Source: Lysinibacillus sp. OF-1
GTDB taxonomy: Bacteria > Bacillota > Bacilli > Bacillales_A > Planococcaceae
Length of the DNA: 64,000 nucleotides
Assembly: GCF_028356935.1 (NCBI RefSeq)
Contig: NZ_CP102798.1
Location: 4,526,001 to 4,590,000, forward strand
Reading direction: 5' to 3'
In this document: positions 31,888 through 41,422 of the stretch, piece by piece
Layout: each line of letters opens with the position of its first letter
Numbering within the stretch: the stretch's first letter is position 1
Made by a program: the position numbers and the translations under genes
The notes under the pieces: generated by a model
Databases searched by the model: none
The model's input: the letters and a program-made list of their open reading frames with translations, nothing else
Told to the model about the DNA's origin: nothing

Positions 31888-32640
31888 TTACTCATTCGCT
31901 TCTTGACGTTTACGATACACTTCATACATTAAAAGCGCTGCAGCAACTGATGCGTTTAATGATGTAACATGCCCAACCATTGGTAAGTGATATAAAAAAT
32001 CGCATTTTTCTTTTAATAAACGACCCATTCCCTTGCCCTCACTGCCAATAATGATGGCTAACGGTAATGTGGCATCCATTTTTCGATAATCCACCGAGCC
32101 CTTCGCATCTGTACCAGCGATCCATACACCTCGTTCTTTTAGTTCATCAACCGTTTGAGCAAGATTGTTCACACGTACAACTGGAACATGTTCAATAGCA
32201 CCTGTGGATGCTTTTGCCACTACAGCTGTTAAACTAACAGATCGACGCTTTGGAATAATAATACCATGTGCTCCGATAGCATCAGCCGTTCGCATAATAG
32301 ACCCTAGATTATGAGGATCCTCTAGCTCGTCTAAAATTAGGAAAAAAGGATCTTCCTGTTTATTGGCTGCAGCTGCAAATAAATCCTCAAGTTCAGCATA
32401 CTTATAAGCGGCAACAGATGCAACAATTCCTTGATGATTAGCACTCGATAATTGATCGACTTTCTTTTTTGGGACAAACTGAACTATTACACCACGTTCT
32501 CGGGCTAAATCTAGCAATTCATTCACACCAGATTTTTTGACACCTTCTGCAATCCATACTTTATTCATATCGCGGCCTGAACGAAGTGCTTCTAACACTG
32601 GGTTTTTACCGGCAATAATTTCACCATTTTGTTCTGCCAT
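31888..32640 (-). CDS. rlmB: 23S rRNA (guanosine-2'-O)-methyltransferase RlmB
   Basis: SPOUT/TrmH-family methyltransferase, predicted to modify Gm2251 in the P loop. The 250-aa protein has an N-terminal RNA-binding domain (about 8-80) and motifs including LDELEDPHNLGSIMRTAD, IIGSEGKGMGRL and LPMVGHVTSLNASVAAALLMYE, which form the knot. It overlaps mrnC by one base. Confidence 0.93.
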   Translation of the reverse strand: MAEQNGEIIAGKNPVLEALRSGRDMNKVWIAEGVKKSGVNELLDLARERGVIVQFVPKKKVDQLSSANHQGIVASVAAYKYAELEDLFAAAANKQEDPFFLILDELEDPHNLGSIMRTADAIGAHGIIIPKRRSVSLTAVVAKASTGAIEHVPVVRVNNLAQTVDELKERGVWIAGTDAKGSVDYRKMDATLPLAIIIGSEGKGMGRLLKEKCDFLYHLPMVGHVTSLNASVAAALLMYEVYRKRQEANE

Positions 32641-33080
32641 TATTTAGACACTCCCTTTGATTCCTCGATTATTTGAATAGCATATGCAATGATTTCATAC
32701 ACGCGTTCTAGTTCATTTAATAAATATAAACTACCAAGCACTGCCTCAAAGCCTGAGCTATTACGATAGGTTTGGACATCTGTATTTTTTGGTACAGAGC
32801 CGGATTTGGCATTGCGTCCACGACGGAACACAGCCAATTCCTCCTCTGTTAAATAATTTTCATCCATCATGCGATGAACGATCATAGATTGCGCTTTTGC
32901 TGAAACATAACGAGTTGCCTCTCGATGCAGCGTATTCGGCTTAACACGGCCAGAACGTAGCAAATGCTCACGTATTTTTTGTTCTAATACGGCATCCCCC
33001 ATATAGGCTAATGCCAGCGCATTTAATTGCTTAACATCTTCATTGCGAAGTTTATCCAACTTTATTACCCTCGTTTCCAT
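32640..33080 (-). CDS. mrnC: Mini-ribonuclease III
   Basis: Mini-III is an RNase III catalytic domain without a dsRNA-binding domain that matures 23S rRNA. The 146-aa protein has [12 protein letters not shown] with the acidic site and [19 protein letters not shown], both family signatures. It overlaps cysS by 16 bases and rlmB by one, so is translationally coupled. Confidence 0.93.
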   Translation of the reverse strand: METRVIKLDKLRNEDVKQLNALALAYMGDAVLEQKIREHLLRSGRVKPNTLHREATRYVSAKAQSMIVHRMMDENYLTEEELAVFRRGRNAKSGSVPKNTDVQTYRNSSGFEAVLGSLYLLNELERVYEIIAYAIQIIEESKGVSK

Positions 33081-34465
33081 CTAGTTCCTTGTCGTGTATC
33101 TTCTAAAATGATACCCTGGGCTTGCAAATGGTCACGGATCTCATCAGAACGAGCAAAATCACGGTTTTTACGTGCCTCTACGCGCTCTTGTAGCAATGCT
33201 TCAATTTCTTCGTCTAATAGCTCTTCTTCTTTTACAAATTCAATACCTAAGACGTCGCCTACTACTTCAAAAGTTTCCATAAATGTTTCTAAAACTTTTT
33301 TGCAAGTATTTGCTTCATTTAAGTAAATATTAGCAATACGTGCTACCTCGAATAATACTGAAATAGCGTTTGCAGTATTAAAGTCATCATCCATTGCCTC
33401 TTCAAACTGTGCTTTTTGTTCAGCAATTTTGCTCAGCCATTCTTCCGAGTGATCACCTAAGCTTGCTGTAGTTGTAAGACGATGCTTCACATTATTGTAA
33501 GCTGTACGAATGCGTTCTAAGCCCGTTGCAGCAGCTTCTACTAAATCTTTAGCAAAGTTAATTGGGTGACGATAATGAACCGATAGCATAAAGAAACGTA
33601 GTATCTGTGGATTAATTTGTTTACGAATATCATTAACAAGAATGAAATTGCCAAGAGATTTAGACATCTTTTCATTATCGATATTAATATACCCGTTATG
33701 CATCCAATAACGTGCAAATGTTTTATCGTTATGTGCTTCTGATTGAGCAATTTCATTTTCATGGTGAGGGAAAGTTAAATCTTGCCCACCAGCATGAATA
33801 TCAATAGTATCTCCTAAATGCTCACGAGCCATTACAGAACATTCAATATGCCAGCCTGGACGACCATCTCCCCATGGACTTTCCCAGAAGATCTCACCCG
33901 GCTTCGCAGCTTTCCATAAAGCAAAATCTAATGCATCATCTTTTTTCTCGCCTGCTTCAATACGAGCACCGATTTTTAAATCGTCTACTGATTGATGCGA
34001 TAATTTACCATAGCCATCAAACTTACGTGTGCGATAATACACATCCCCAGCAGATTCATAAGCATAGCCTTTATCAATTAATACTTGAATAAATTGAATG
34101 ATATCGTCCATATGCTCTGTTACACGTGGATGAACATCCGCTTTTTTGCACCCTAGTGCTGTAACATCCTCGAAGTACGCAGCAATAAAGCGCTCTGTTA
34201 ATTCATGCACTTCTTCGCCTAACGCATTTGCTGCCTTAATGATTTTATCGTCTACATCCGTAAAATTGGATACGAATTTTACATCATAGCCTTTATATTG
34301 AAAATAACGGCGAACTGTATCATACACAATGACAGGACGTGAATTTCCAATATGGATATAGTTATAAACAGTCGGACCGCAGACATACATTTTAACTTTT
34401 CCTTCTTCTAGCGGTACGAAGGTTTCCTTTTGTCTTGTTAATGAGTTAAATATTTGAATACTCAT
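33065..34465 (-). CDS. cysS: Cysteine--tRNA ligase
   Basis: Class I synthetase charging tRNA-Cys. The 466-aa protein has the zinc ligand Cys28 in [18 protein letters not shown], which includes the HIGH-type motif, and KMSKSLGNF. The gene overlaps cysE by 4 bases and shares its T-box control. Length is normal. Confidence 0.97.
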   Translation of the reverse strand: MSIQIFNSLTRQKETFVPLEEGKVKMYVCGPTVYNYIHIGNSRPVIVYDTVRRYFQYKGYDVKFVSNFTDVDDKIIKAANALGEEVHELTERFIAAYFEDVTALGCKKADVHPRVTEHMDDIIQFIQVLIDKGYAYESAGDVYYRTRKFDGYGKLSHQSVDDLKIGARIEAGEKKDDALDFALWKAAKPGEIFWESPWGDGRPGWHIECSVMAREHLGDTIDIHAGGQDLTFPHHENEIAQSEAHNDKTFARYWMHNGYINIDNEKMSKSLGNFILVNDIRKQINPQILRFFMLSVHYRHPINFAKDLVEAAATGLERIRTAYNNVKHRLTTTASLGDHSEEWLSKIAEQKAQFEEAMDDDFNTANAISVLFEVARIANIYLNEANTCKKVLETFMETFEVVGDVLGIEFVKEEELLDEEIEALLQERVEARKNRDFARSDEIRDHLQAQGIILEDTRQGTRWKRG

Positions 34466-35112
34466 TGTGTTTCTCTCTCCTTTTGTAAGCGTTCGATTTC
34501 CTGCTGCAATTCAGTGATTTGCTTCTCGAAAACTTGACAACGTTCTTCCACAGGATCAGGTATATTTTGATGATCTAGTTTTTTCTCTAGACGAACTCCA
34601 TCCTTAATTACTATTTTACCAGGAATACCGACAACTGTAGCGTTTGGCGGTACTTCTTTTAAAACAACTGATCCCGCACCAATTTTACTATTCTCACCAA
34701 TTGTGATAGAGCCTAATACTTTCGCGCCCGTTGCAACAAGCACATTGTCCTCTAACGTAGGGTGTCGTTTTCCTTTTTCTTTCCCTGTACCACCTAATGT
34801 TACACCTTGATACAAAGTAACATTATTACCAATTTCACATGTTTCACCAATGACAACACCCATACCATGGTCTATAAAGAAACGACGACCAATTTTTGCA
34901 CCTGGGTGAATTTCAATCCCCGTAAAGAAACGGCTAATTTGCGAAATGGCACGAGCTATAAAATAAAAACGTCTTTTAAAGAACCAATGCGCCACTCGAT
35001 GCGCCCATGTCGCATGCAAACCAGAATAGGTTAACACCACTTCAAATACACTACGCGCTGCTGGATCATTCTCAAAAATTGTTTCCACATCTTCCTTCAT
35101 TCTTTTAAACAC
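34462..35112 (-). CDS. cysE: Serine O-acetyltransferase
   Basis: CysE makes O-acetylserine, the first step of cysteine synthesis. The 216-aa protein has an N-terminal helical domain and a C-terminal left-handed beta-helix of hexapeptide repeats, with the active-site [17 protein letters not shown] stretch. The C-terminal coiled tail is Glu/Gln rich. It is preceded by a T-box leader and overlaps cysS. Confidence 0.95.
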   Translation of the reverse strand: MFKRMKEDVETIFENDPAARSVFEVVLTYSGLHATWAHRVAHWFFKRRFYFIARAISQISRFFTGIEIHPGAKIGRRFFIDHGMGVVIGETCEIGNNVTLYQGVTLGGTGKEKGKRHPTLEDNVLVATGAKVLGSITIGENSKIGAGSVVLKEVPPNATVVGIPGKIVIKDGVRLEKKLDHQNIPDPVEERCQVFEKQITELQQEIERLQKERETQ

Positions 35113-35267
35113 AAAAACTCCCCCTTTTCATGTTGGTCTTGCTCAAATCCTTTGAAATCCTACACACTAAAACGATAGCAATTGCCAATTTCCTTCAGAT
35201 TCCCTGCGTAGATGATGTGGTATTGACGCCTCCTTGTAAATTAATGAAGCCTGCATCATTGCCTTTT

Positions 35268-35520
35268 TCTAAAAAATAAAAAGCGCCCCTATCATCCCCA
35301 AAAGGGAATGACAGAGACGCTTAAAATGCGTGGTTCCACTCTGTTTGAAGGCAAAGATGCCCTCCACTCTGGACGTTCTTTAACGGGAACGACTCGATAA
35401 AGCCTACTATAGTTCAGCTCTATGCTCAAAGGTGCATTTCAGTTTTGCCTGGGCTCAGACCACTTTCAGCCGGTGATGGTCCTCTCTTAAGAGCATGCGC
35501 CACTTACTTCTCCTTATCAA
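35268..35520 (-). promoter_or_regulatory. Cysteine T-box riboswitch of cysE-cysS
   Basis: The T-box sequence AGAGTGGAACCACGC is at 35328-35343 (minus strand). The terminator stem (AAGCG... GCGCTT, 35281-35322) is followed by a T-run at 35270-35280. In stem I, the specifier loop reads GAAATGCACC with TGC (Cys) at 35434-35436. It senses uncharged tRNA-Cys and controls the following cys operon. Confidence 0.93.
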
Positions 35521-35579
35521 CGCTTTTTCAATGTAAATACATTTTACAACGAAAGAATGGATTGTCAATAAATTTCTCT

Positions 35580-37040
35580 TTATTGGGCAAATTTTTCTAC
35601 GCGGTCAATTGTTTTCTCTTTACCAATTAAACAAATCGCATTTGGTAACTCTGGTCCATGCGTTTCACCTGTTGTTACAACACGAATTGGCATAAATAGA
35701 TTTTTACCTTTATGACCTGTTGCTTTTTGCACAGCTTTAATAGCAGCTTTTACTGCATCTGGTGTAAATTCTTCTAATTGATCAAGCTCTGCTTTAAATG
35801 CTGCCATTACTTCAGGCACTTGCTCTCCCGCTAAAACCTCTTTTGCTTCTTCATCATATTCAATATGGTCGTTAAAGAATAGGCTAGATAACTCCACAAT
35901 CTCTGCCCCAAAGCTCATTTGATCGTGATAAAGTGCGATTAAATCCGTCGCCCATGCATATTGCTCTGCCGTAAGTTCTTCAGGTAATAGCTCTGCTTTT
36001 TGCAAGTGTGGTAAAGACAATGCTACGACTTCTTCTAAAGATAGTTTTTTAATATATTGATTATTCATCCATGTCAGCTTTTGCTTATCGAACATAGATG
36101 GTGATTTAGAAAGACGTTTTTCATCAAAGATTTTAATAAACTCTTCTTTCGAGAAGATCTCTTCTTCCCCTTCTGGAGACCATCCAAGTAGCGCAAAGAA
36201 GTTGAACATTGCTTCAGGAAGATATCCTAAATCTTTATATTGCGTGACAAATTGAATAATTGATTCATCACGTTTAGATAGCTTTTTACGATTTTCATTA
36301 ATAATTAATGTCATATGACCGAAGCGTGGATATTCCCAGCCAAATGCATCAAAAATCATCATTTGCTTTGGCGTATTCGATAAATGCTCTTCTCCACGGA
36401 AAACATGCGAGATTTCCATAAAGTGATCGTCTAGCACAACCGCATAGTTATATGTTGGAATACCATTTGCTTTTACAAGTACCCAATCACCAATGTCTTT
36501 AGATTCAAATGTAACTGGTCCACGAACTAAATCTTCAAACTCATAAGTTACATTTTCAGGAACACGCATACGGATTGTATATGGCTCGCCCGCTGCTTCT
36601 TTAGCTGCGACTTCCTCTGCTGATAAGTGACGACATGTCCCATCATAAGTAGGAGCCGCTACACCCCTTGCTTTTTGTTCTTCACGTGATGCTTCAAGCT
36701 TTTCTGATGAACAGAAACATTTGTAAGCAACACCTTGTTCTAATAATTTCTCAGCGTGCTCTTTGTAAATATCAAGACGTTCCATTTGACGATAAGGCGC
36801 ATAAGGTCCACCAATATCAATGGACTCATCATATTCAATACCTAACCATTTTAGGTTATCTAGCTGAGATGCTTCTCCGCCCTCTACATTACGTTCAATA
36901 TCCGTATCTTCAATACGTACAATGAATTTACCGTTATGATGTTTTGCATATAAATAATTGAATAATGCTGTACGCGCTCCACCGATATGTAAAAAACCTG
37001 TTGGAGATGGCGCGTATCGAACGCGAACTTCTTTCGTCAT
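35580..37040 (-). CDS. gltX: Glutamate--tRNA ligase
   Basis: Class I synthetase charging tRNA-Glu, and tRNA-Gln when GatCAB is used. The 486-aa protein has [13 protein letters not shown] and KKLSKRD motifs. It lies between ispF and the cysE T-box in the usual Bacillales order. No frameshift. Confidence 0.97.
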   Translation of the reverse strand: MTKEVRVRYAPSPTGFLHIGGARTALFNYLYAKHHNGKFIVRIEDTDIERNVEGGEASQLDNLKWLGIEYDESIDIGGPYAPYRQMERLDIYKEHAEKLLEQGVAYKCFCSSEKLEASREEQKARGVAAPTYDGTCRHLSAEEVAAKEAAGEPYTIRMRVPENVTYEFEDLVRGPVTFESKDIGDWVLVKANGIPTYNYAVVLDDHFMEISHVFRGEEHLSNTPKQMMIFDAFGWEYPRFGHMTLIINENRKKLSKRDESIIQFVTQYKDLGYLPEAMFNFFALLGWSPEGEEEIFSKEEFIKIFDEKRLSKSPSMFDKQKLTWMNNQYIKKLSLEEVVALSLPHLQKAELLPEELTAEQYAWATDLIALYHDQMSFGAEIVELSSLFFNDHIEYDEEAKEVLAGEQVPEVMAAFKAELDQLEEFTPDAVKAAIKAVQKATGHKGKNLFMPIRVVTTGETHGPELPNAICLIGKEKTIDRVEKFAQ

Positions 37041-37102
37041 ATTAAAAGCCTCCTAAATTTTCGATCAAAAAATTGACTTTGTTCATTTTACCACTCTGTT
37101 AC

Positions 37103-37130
37103 AGGAAATAAAAGCGGAGTTAATCCGCAT
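37103..37130 (-). terminator. Terminator after ispF
   Basis: GCGGA (37114-37118) and TCCGC (37124-37128), extended by A-T pairs, with TTTTATTT on the minus strand. It starts beside the ispF stop. Confidence 0.65.
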
Positions 37131-37607
37131 TTATTTCTTCATCAATAGAATTGTGGCCATAGCCGCTATACCTTCCTCACGACCTGTAAAACCTAAACGT
37201 TCAGTTGTCGTTGCCTTTACATTGACTTGAGACGGCTCTGCATGGAGCAATTCAGCGATGCGATTTTGCATCTGTCCAATATAAGGCGCCATCTTGGGGC
37301 GCTGTGCCATAATTGTACAATCTACATTCCCTAGCACATAGCCTTTGTCCTCAACAATTTTCCAAATATACGCTAATAGTTTTGCTGAATCAGCGTCTTT
37401 AAAGGCTGGGTCCGTATCTGGAAAATGACGACCGATATCTCCCTCTCCAATTGCCCCTAGAGCTGCATCCGTAACCGTGTGTAAAAGAACATCTGCATCA
37501 GAATGCCCTACTAGCCCTTTTTCATGTGGAATCGTAATACCACCAATAATTAATGGACGACCTTCTTCAAATGCATGTACATCAAAACCTTGTCCAATTC
37601 GAAACAT
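37131..37607 (-). CDS. ispF: 2-C-methyl-D-erythritol 2,4-cyclodiphosphate synthase
   Basis: Fifth step of the MEP isoprenoid pathway. The 158-aa protein has the metal ligands in GQGFDVHAF (Asp and His) and [10 protein letters not shown]. It is separate from ispD (not fused), 269 bases downstream of it. The ribosome site is weak and a 19-codon ORF lies just upstream (37617-37676). Confidence 0.95.
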   Translation of the reverse strand: MFRIGQGFDVHAFEEGRPLIIGGITIPHEKGLVGHSDADVLLHTVTDAALGAIGEGDIGRHFPDTDPAFKDADSAKLLAYIWKIVEDKGYVLGNVDCTIMAQRPKMAPYIGQMQNRIAELLHAEPSQVNVKATTTERLGFTGREEGIAAMATILLMKK

Positions 37608-37616
37608 ATAGAGAGA

Positions 37617-37676
37617 CTACTTTAGCAAAACATGTGGATCAAACCAGCTCTTTGCCTGCTGTAAGCGCAGTCTCAT
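37617..37676 (-). CDS. Possible 19-codon leader ORF before ispF
   Basis: ATG at 37676 to TAG at 37617 reads MRLRLQQAKSWFDPHVLLK. A GAAGGTGA run abuts the start, somewhat too close for a good ribosome site. The stop is ten bases before the ispF ATG, which has a poor site of its own, so coupling is possible. No homologue is recognised. Confidence 0.25.
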   Translation of the reverse strand: MRLRLQQAKSWFDPHVLLK

Positions 37677-37831
37677 TCACCTTCTTTCACTTTTATATTC
37701 ACTCACTATTATACCCTCACATTTTAACATATTTCCTAGGAAATTGAGCTGATAGCAAATAGTGAGCATTTTCCCTCACTTACATCTCAGCATAAGCCTG
37801 CGTCTGGCTCTATAAACATTAGCTAAATCAA

Positions 37832-37870
37832 GATAAAATCCCATTAGCAACAATTGCCAATGAGATTTTT
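37832..37870 (-). terminator. Terminator after ispD
   Basis: An imperfect 11-12-base stem (37835-37846 with 37859-37870) with TTTTATCTT on the minus strand, 7 bases past ispD. The rest of the 269-base ispD-ispF gap holds no recognised gene other than the short ORF above. Confidence 0.6.
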
Positions 37871-37876
37871 AGATTA

Positions 37877-38572
37877 CTATTCGTTTATTTGCAATGCTCG
37901 TTTTCGTAAAATAGCTTCACCAAATATTAAATCTTCCTGTGTCGTCATTTTGACATTTTCATAGCTACTTTCTACAATATGCACTGCATGACCTAAGCGT
38001 TCAACTAGCATAGCTTCATCTGTACCAAGAAAGCCCACCTTCTCAGCAACATCCTCTGCCTCCACAATTAAATCAAATTGGAAGGCTTGTGGCGTTTGAA
38101 TCATCCATAAGCTATCACGATCAACTGTTTCTTCGATAATACCATTACGAACCTTTTTCATTGTATCCTTCGCTCGAACCCCTGCAATAGCTGCCCCAAA
38201 CTCATGAGCACTTTGTACAAGGCTAGCGATAATACCATGTGTAATAAAAGGCCGAGCTGCATCGTGGACAAGCACAATATCTACCTGCTGCATCTCTTTC
38301 ATACATGAATGGACTGAATGCTGTCGCTCAGCACCGCCATCAGGTAAGCCCTTCACTTTTGTAATCTCAAATTGCTCTAGCAATTCTTGAATATAAGTAC
38401 GTTCTTCTGGTTTTACAGCCAGCCAAATACCAGTGCAAAAAGGATCTTGTTGAAACACTTCTAGCGTGTGGATCAGAATAGGCTTCTCTAAAAGTTTTAA
38501 AAACAATTTATTTTGTCCCGCACCCATGCGTTTTCCGCTTCCTGCCGCAGGTAGTACTACTTCATATTGCAT
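37877..38572 (-). CDS. ispD: 2-C-methyl-D-erythritol 4-phosphate cytidylyltransferase
   Basis: Third step of the MEP pathway, using CTP. The 231-aa protein has the nucleotide-binding LPAAGSGKRMG start and VHDAARPFI motif. It follows yacL by 11 bases and is probably cotranscribed with it. Confidence 0.96.
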   Translation of the reverse strand: MQYEVVLPAAGSGKRMGAGQNKLFLKLLEKPILIHTLEVFQQDPFCTGIWLAVKPEERTYIQELLEQFEITKVKGLPDGGAERQHSVHSCMKEMQQVDIVLVHDAARPFITHGIIASLVQSAHEFGAAIAGVRAKDTMKKVRNGIIEETVDRDSLWMIQTPQAFQFDLIVEAEDVAEKVGFLGTDEAMLVERLGHAVHIVESSYENVKMTTQEDLIFGEAILRKRALQINE

Positions 38573-38583
38573 TTTTCCACATC

Positions 38584-39669
38584 CTAATCGTCCTTCGGCT
38601 TGGCAAATATCATTCGACCCGCTGATGTTTGCAGCACACTCGTTACTGTCACAGTAATGGCCTGTCCGATATAACTACGACCACCTTCAACAACAATCAT
38701 TGTTCCATCATCTAAATAGGCAACCCCTTGATTATGCTCTTTACCATCCTTGATGACCACAACCTGCATATCTTCACCTGGGATTACAACAGGCTTCACC
38801 GCATTCGCTAAATCATTAATATTTAATACTTTCACATGATGGAGCTCACAGACTTTATTCAAGTTAAAATCATTTGTGACAATCTGTGTGTCATTCCCCA
38901 TTTTCTTTGCAAGACGTACAAGCTTTAAATCCACCTCTTGTACATCCTCAAAATCTTCATCCGTAATTTCCACTTTGGTCTTACGTTCATCTTGTAATTT
39001 TCTTAAAATATCTAATCCACGACGTCCTCTTGTACGTTTTAACGTATCGGAAGAATCGGCAATATGCTGCAGCTCTGTAAGGACAAATTGAGGTACGACT
39101 AAGACTCCTTCTATGAAGCCAGTTCCAGAAATATCAGCAATACGACCATCAATAATAACGCTCGTATCTAACAGCTTATAACTCCCACGTATTTCTTGAA
39201 TTTCAGCACCTTCAGCAGCCTTTTTCTTTGTATTATTACTACGTAAAGTAAAAAGCTGTATTAATTCATCTCTTTTTCTAAAACCTAAACGGAACCCTAA
39301 ATAACCTAATACAAATGACAGAATAATAGGGAGTACTTCTGTAATTACAGGGAATTGCACACTATCGATGGCGAAGCCTAAAAAATAAGCTACAATCAGT
39401 CCCATGATTAAACCAAGCGTACCAAAAAATAAATCACCGATAGGCACCTTAAACAGGACCTCTTCCATCCAGCTAATGAGCTTCACAAAATAATCGGAAA
39501 ATGCAAAAGACAGTGTAAATAGTAAAAGCGCGCCTAATGCTACTGATACGTAAGGATTATCTAGCCAAGGATTAGATGATAAATGAAGCAATTCGTATAA
39601 TGGCGGTAAGAAAACAAGGCCCAATGCTCCTCCAATCAGTAAAAAGGCAATTTGAACAAATTTTTTCAC
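38584..39669 (-). CDS. yacL: PIN/TRAM domain membrane protein YacL
   Basis: The 361-aa protein has four membrane helices (about 5-25, 38-60, 80-100, 110-130), then a PIN nuclease-fold domain with LLDTSVIIDGRI and NDFNLNKVCEL, and a C-terminal TRAM RNA-binding domain. In Bacillus it is an uncharacterised gene next to disA and radA. A TATAAT at 39698-39703 just upstream could be its own -10 box. Confidence 0.9.
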   Translation of the reverse strand: MKKFVQIAFLLIGGALGLVFLPPLYELLHLSSNPWLDNPYVSVALGALLLFTLSFAFSDYFVKLISWMEEVLFKVPIGDLFFGTLGLIMGLIVAYFLGFAIDSVQFPVITEVLPIILSFVLGYLGFRLGFRKRDELIQLFTLRSNNTKKKAAEGAEIQEIRGSYKLLDTSVIIDGRIADISGTGFIEGVLVVPQFVLTELQHIADSSDTLKRTRGRRGLDILRKLQDERKTKVEITDEDFEDVQEVDLKLVRLAKKMGNDTQIVTNDFNLNKVCELHHVKVLNINDLANAVKPVVIPGEDMQVVVIKDGKEHNQGVAYLDDGTMIVVEGGRSYIGQAITVTVTSVLQTSAGRMIFAKPKDD

Positions 39670-39954
39670 AAGCTGTCACCTCCTATTGTTAGTTAAGATT
39701 ATACATAGTTTACTGTAGAAAATCCTTCATGAGCTCATCAAATTATCATTATTTTTGATGTTCATTCACAGGGACAAATCATTTAGACATCATTCTTTCC
39801 AACCTCTATCTTACTGTGTTTTCGATGACACTCTTGCATGACTTTATCCTGCTATTATCTAGGACGCCTATCCCCTTACTTGAGTTTCCGATTTTAACGT
39901 TAAAAATGACGGAAAATGCATGTCAGAATGGTATCCAACATGCACAATTTCCCT
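39670..39954. other. Intergenic region where disA is usually found
   Basis: The 285 bases between radA and yacL contain no ORF resembling the diadenylate cyclase DisA or any recognisable remnant of it. They hold a TATAAT-like -10 (39698-39703) and a CATCAA/TTGATG inverted repeat, but otherwise nothing I recognise. Confidence 0.7.
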
Positions 39955-41331
39955 TTACAACTCTCTAAAGCATGCATTTAATGCATCTTTGATCGTTTCT
40001 ACTCCGACAATTTCTATTCCCTGTGGAAAATCCCAACCACCAATATTGGAGGCAGGTATGAAAGCTCTTTTAAACCCAAGCTTTGCCGCTTCAATAACAC
40101 GCTGTTCAATCCGTGATACTCGACGTACCTCACCTGTCAGCCCTACTTCACCAATAAAGCAGTCCGTTGCTCGCACAGCTTGATCTTTAAAGCTTGAGAC
40201 AATACTTGTCAACACCGCTAAATCAATTGCTGGCTCATCCAATTTGACACCACCAGCCACTTTAATATATGCGTCCTGAGCTTGTAGCATGAGGCCCATC
40301 CGTTTTTCTAGCACTGCCATTAGCAATTGCACTCGGTTTTGATCGACACCAGTTGCCATACGTTTAGGGTAATTAAAGCTTGTAGGTGTTACTAAAGATT
40401 GAATTTCAACAAGGATGGGTCTTGTCCCCTCCATTGATGCAACAATAGTGGATCCCGCTGCTCCTTGTGACCGCTCCTGCAAAAATAATTCAGAAGGATT
40501 CAGCACTTCCTTTAATCCCCCTTGAAGCATTTCAAATATCGCAATTTCATTGGTAGAGCCGAAGCGGTTTTTTTGGCTGCGTAGAATACGATGATTATGA
40601 TGTCTTTCTCCTTCAAAATATAACACTGTATCAACCATATGCTCTAAAATACGAGGTCCGGCAATTTGCCCCTCTTTTGTTACATGCCCGACCAAGAAAA
40701 TAGCAATGCCTTTTGTCTTGGCGATTCGCATCAGTTCTGCCGTACATTCACGAACTTGCGATACACTACCTGGTGCACTTGTTACTTCTGGATGAAAGAC
40801 GGTTTGTATGGAATCGACAATGACAAATTTCGGTTGTACTTCATCAATGGTTTGGTTTAAAAATTCGAGATTCGTCTCGGAATATATGTAAAGCTCTTGA
40901 GAAACCACTCCTAGACGCTCTGCTCGTAATTTTGTTTGACGAATGGACTCCTCTCCAGAAATATAAAGCACACGATGCCCTTTATTCGAAAGTAATGCTG
41001 AAACTTGTAGTAATAGTGTAGATTTCCCAATCCCCGGATCTCCCCCGATTAATACGAGCGAACCGGGTACAATACCGCCACCCAATACGCGATTCAGTTC
41101 GCCCATTTCCGTCGCTACACGGGATTCTTCAGTCGCTTCGACCTGAATAATTGGGAGAGCCTTTTGGGTAACTGTAGCAGAATGCTGGAATGCTCCTCGT
41201 GGTCCCTTTGCGACCATCTCAACTTCTTCCACCATCTTATTCCATTCTCCACACCCTGGACATCTTCCCATCCATTTTGCAGTTTCATAGCCACAGCCTG
41301 AACATACAAACTTTGTTTTTTTCTTTGCCAA
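39955..41331 (-). CDS. radA: DNA repair protein RadA (Sms)
   Basis: RadA is a RecA-like, DnaB-type branch-migration helicase for recombination. The start is a TTG at 41331 with GAGGTGA upstream, giving 458 aa and the family start [15 protein letters not shown]; in-frame ATGs further upstream lack conservation. Zinc cysteines C10, C13, C24, C27; Walker [11 protein letters not shown] (about 96-105); KNRFG motif; and a Lon-protease-like C-terminal domain. It follows clpC by about 90 bases. Confidence 0.95.
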   Translation of the reverse strand: MAKKKTKFVCSGCGYETAKWMGRCPGCGEWNKMVEEVEMVAKGPRGAFQHSATVTQKALPIIQVEATEESRVATEMGELNRVLGGGIVPGSLVLIGGDPGIGKSTLLLQVSALLSNKGHRVLYISGEESIRQTKLRAERLGVVSQELYIYSETNLEFLNQTIDEVQPKFVIVDSIQTVFHPEVTSAPGSVSQVRECTAELMRIAKTKGIAIFLVGHVTKEGQIAGPRILEHMVDTVLYFEGERHHNHRILRSQKNRFGSTNEIAIFEMLQGGLKEVLNPSELFLQERSQGAAGSTIVASMEGTRPILVEIQSLVTPTSFNYPKRMATGVDQNRVQLLMAVLEKRMGLMLQAQDAYIKVAGGVKLDEPAIDLAVLTSIVSSFKDQAVRATDCFIGEVGLTGEVRRVSRIEQRVIEAAKLGFKRAFIPASNIGGWDFPQGIEIVGVETIKDALNACFREL

Positions 41332-41422
41332 ATTGCTTTCACCTCGAATATTTGTTCTTATCATTAATTGTACAGAAAAAAAGACAGCTTGGCACTTAAA
41401 GCCTCGCTGTCTTTGCATAAAA

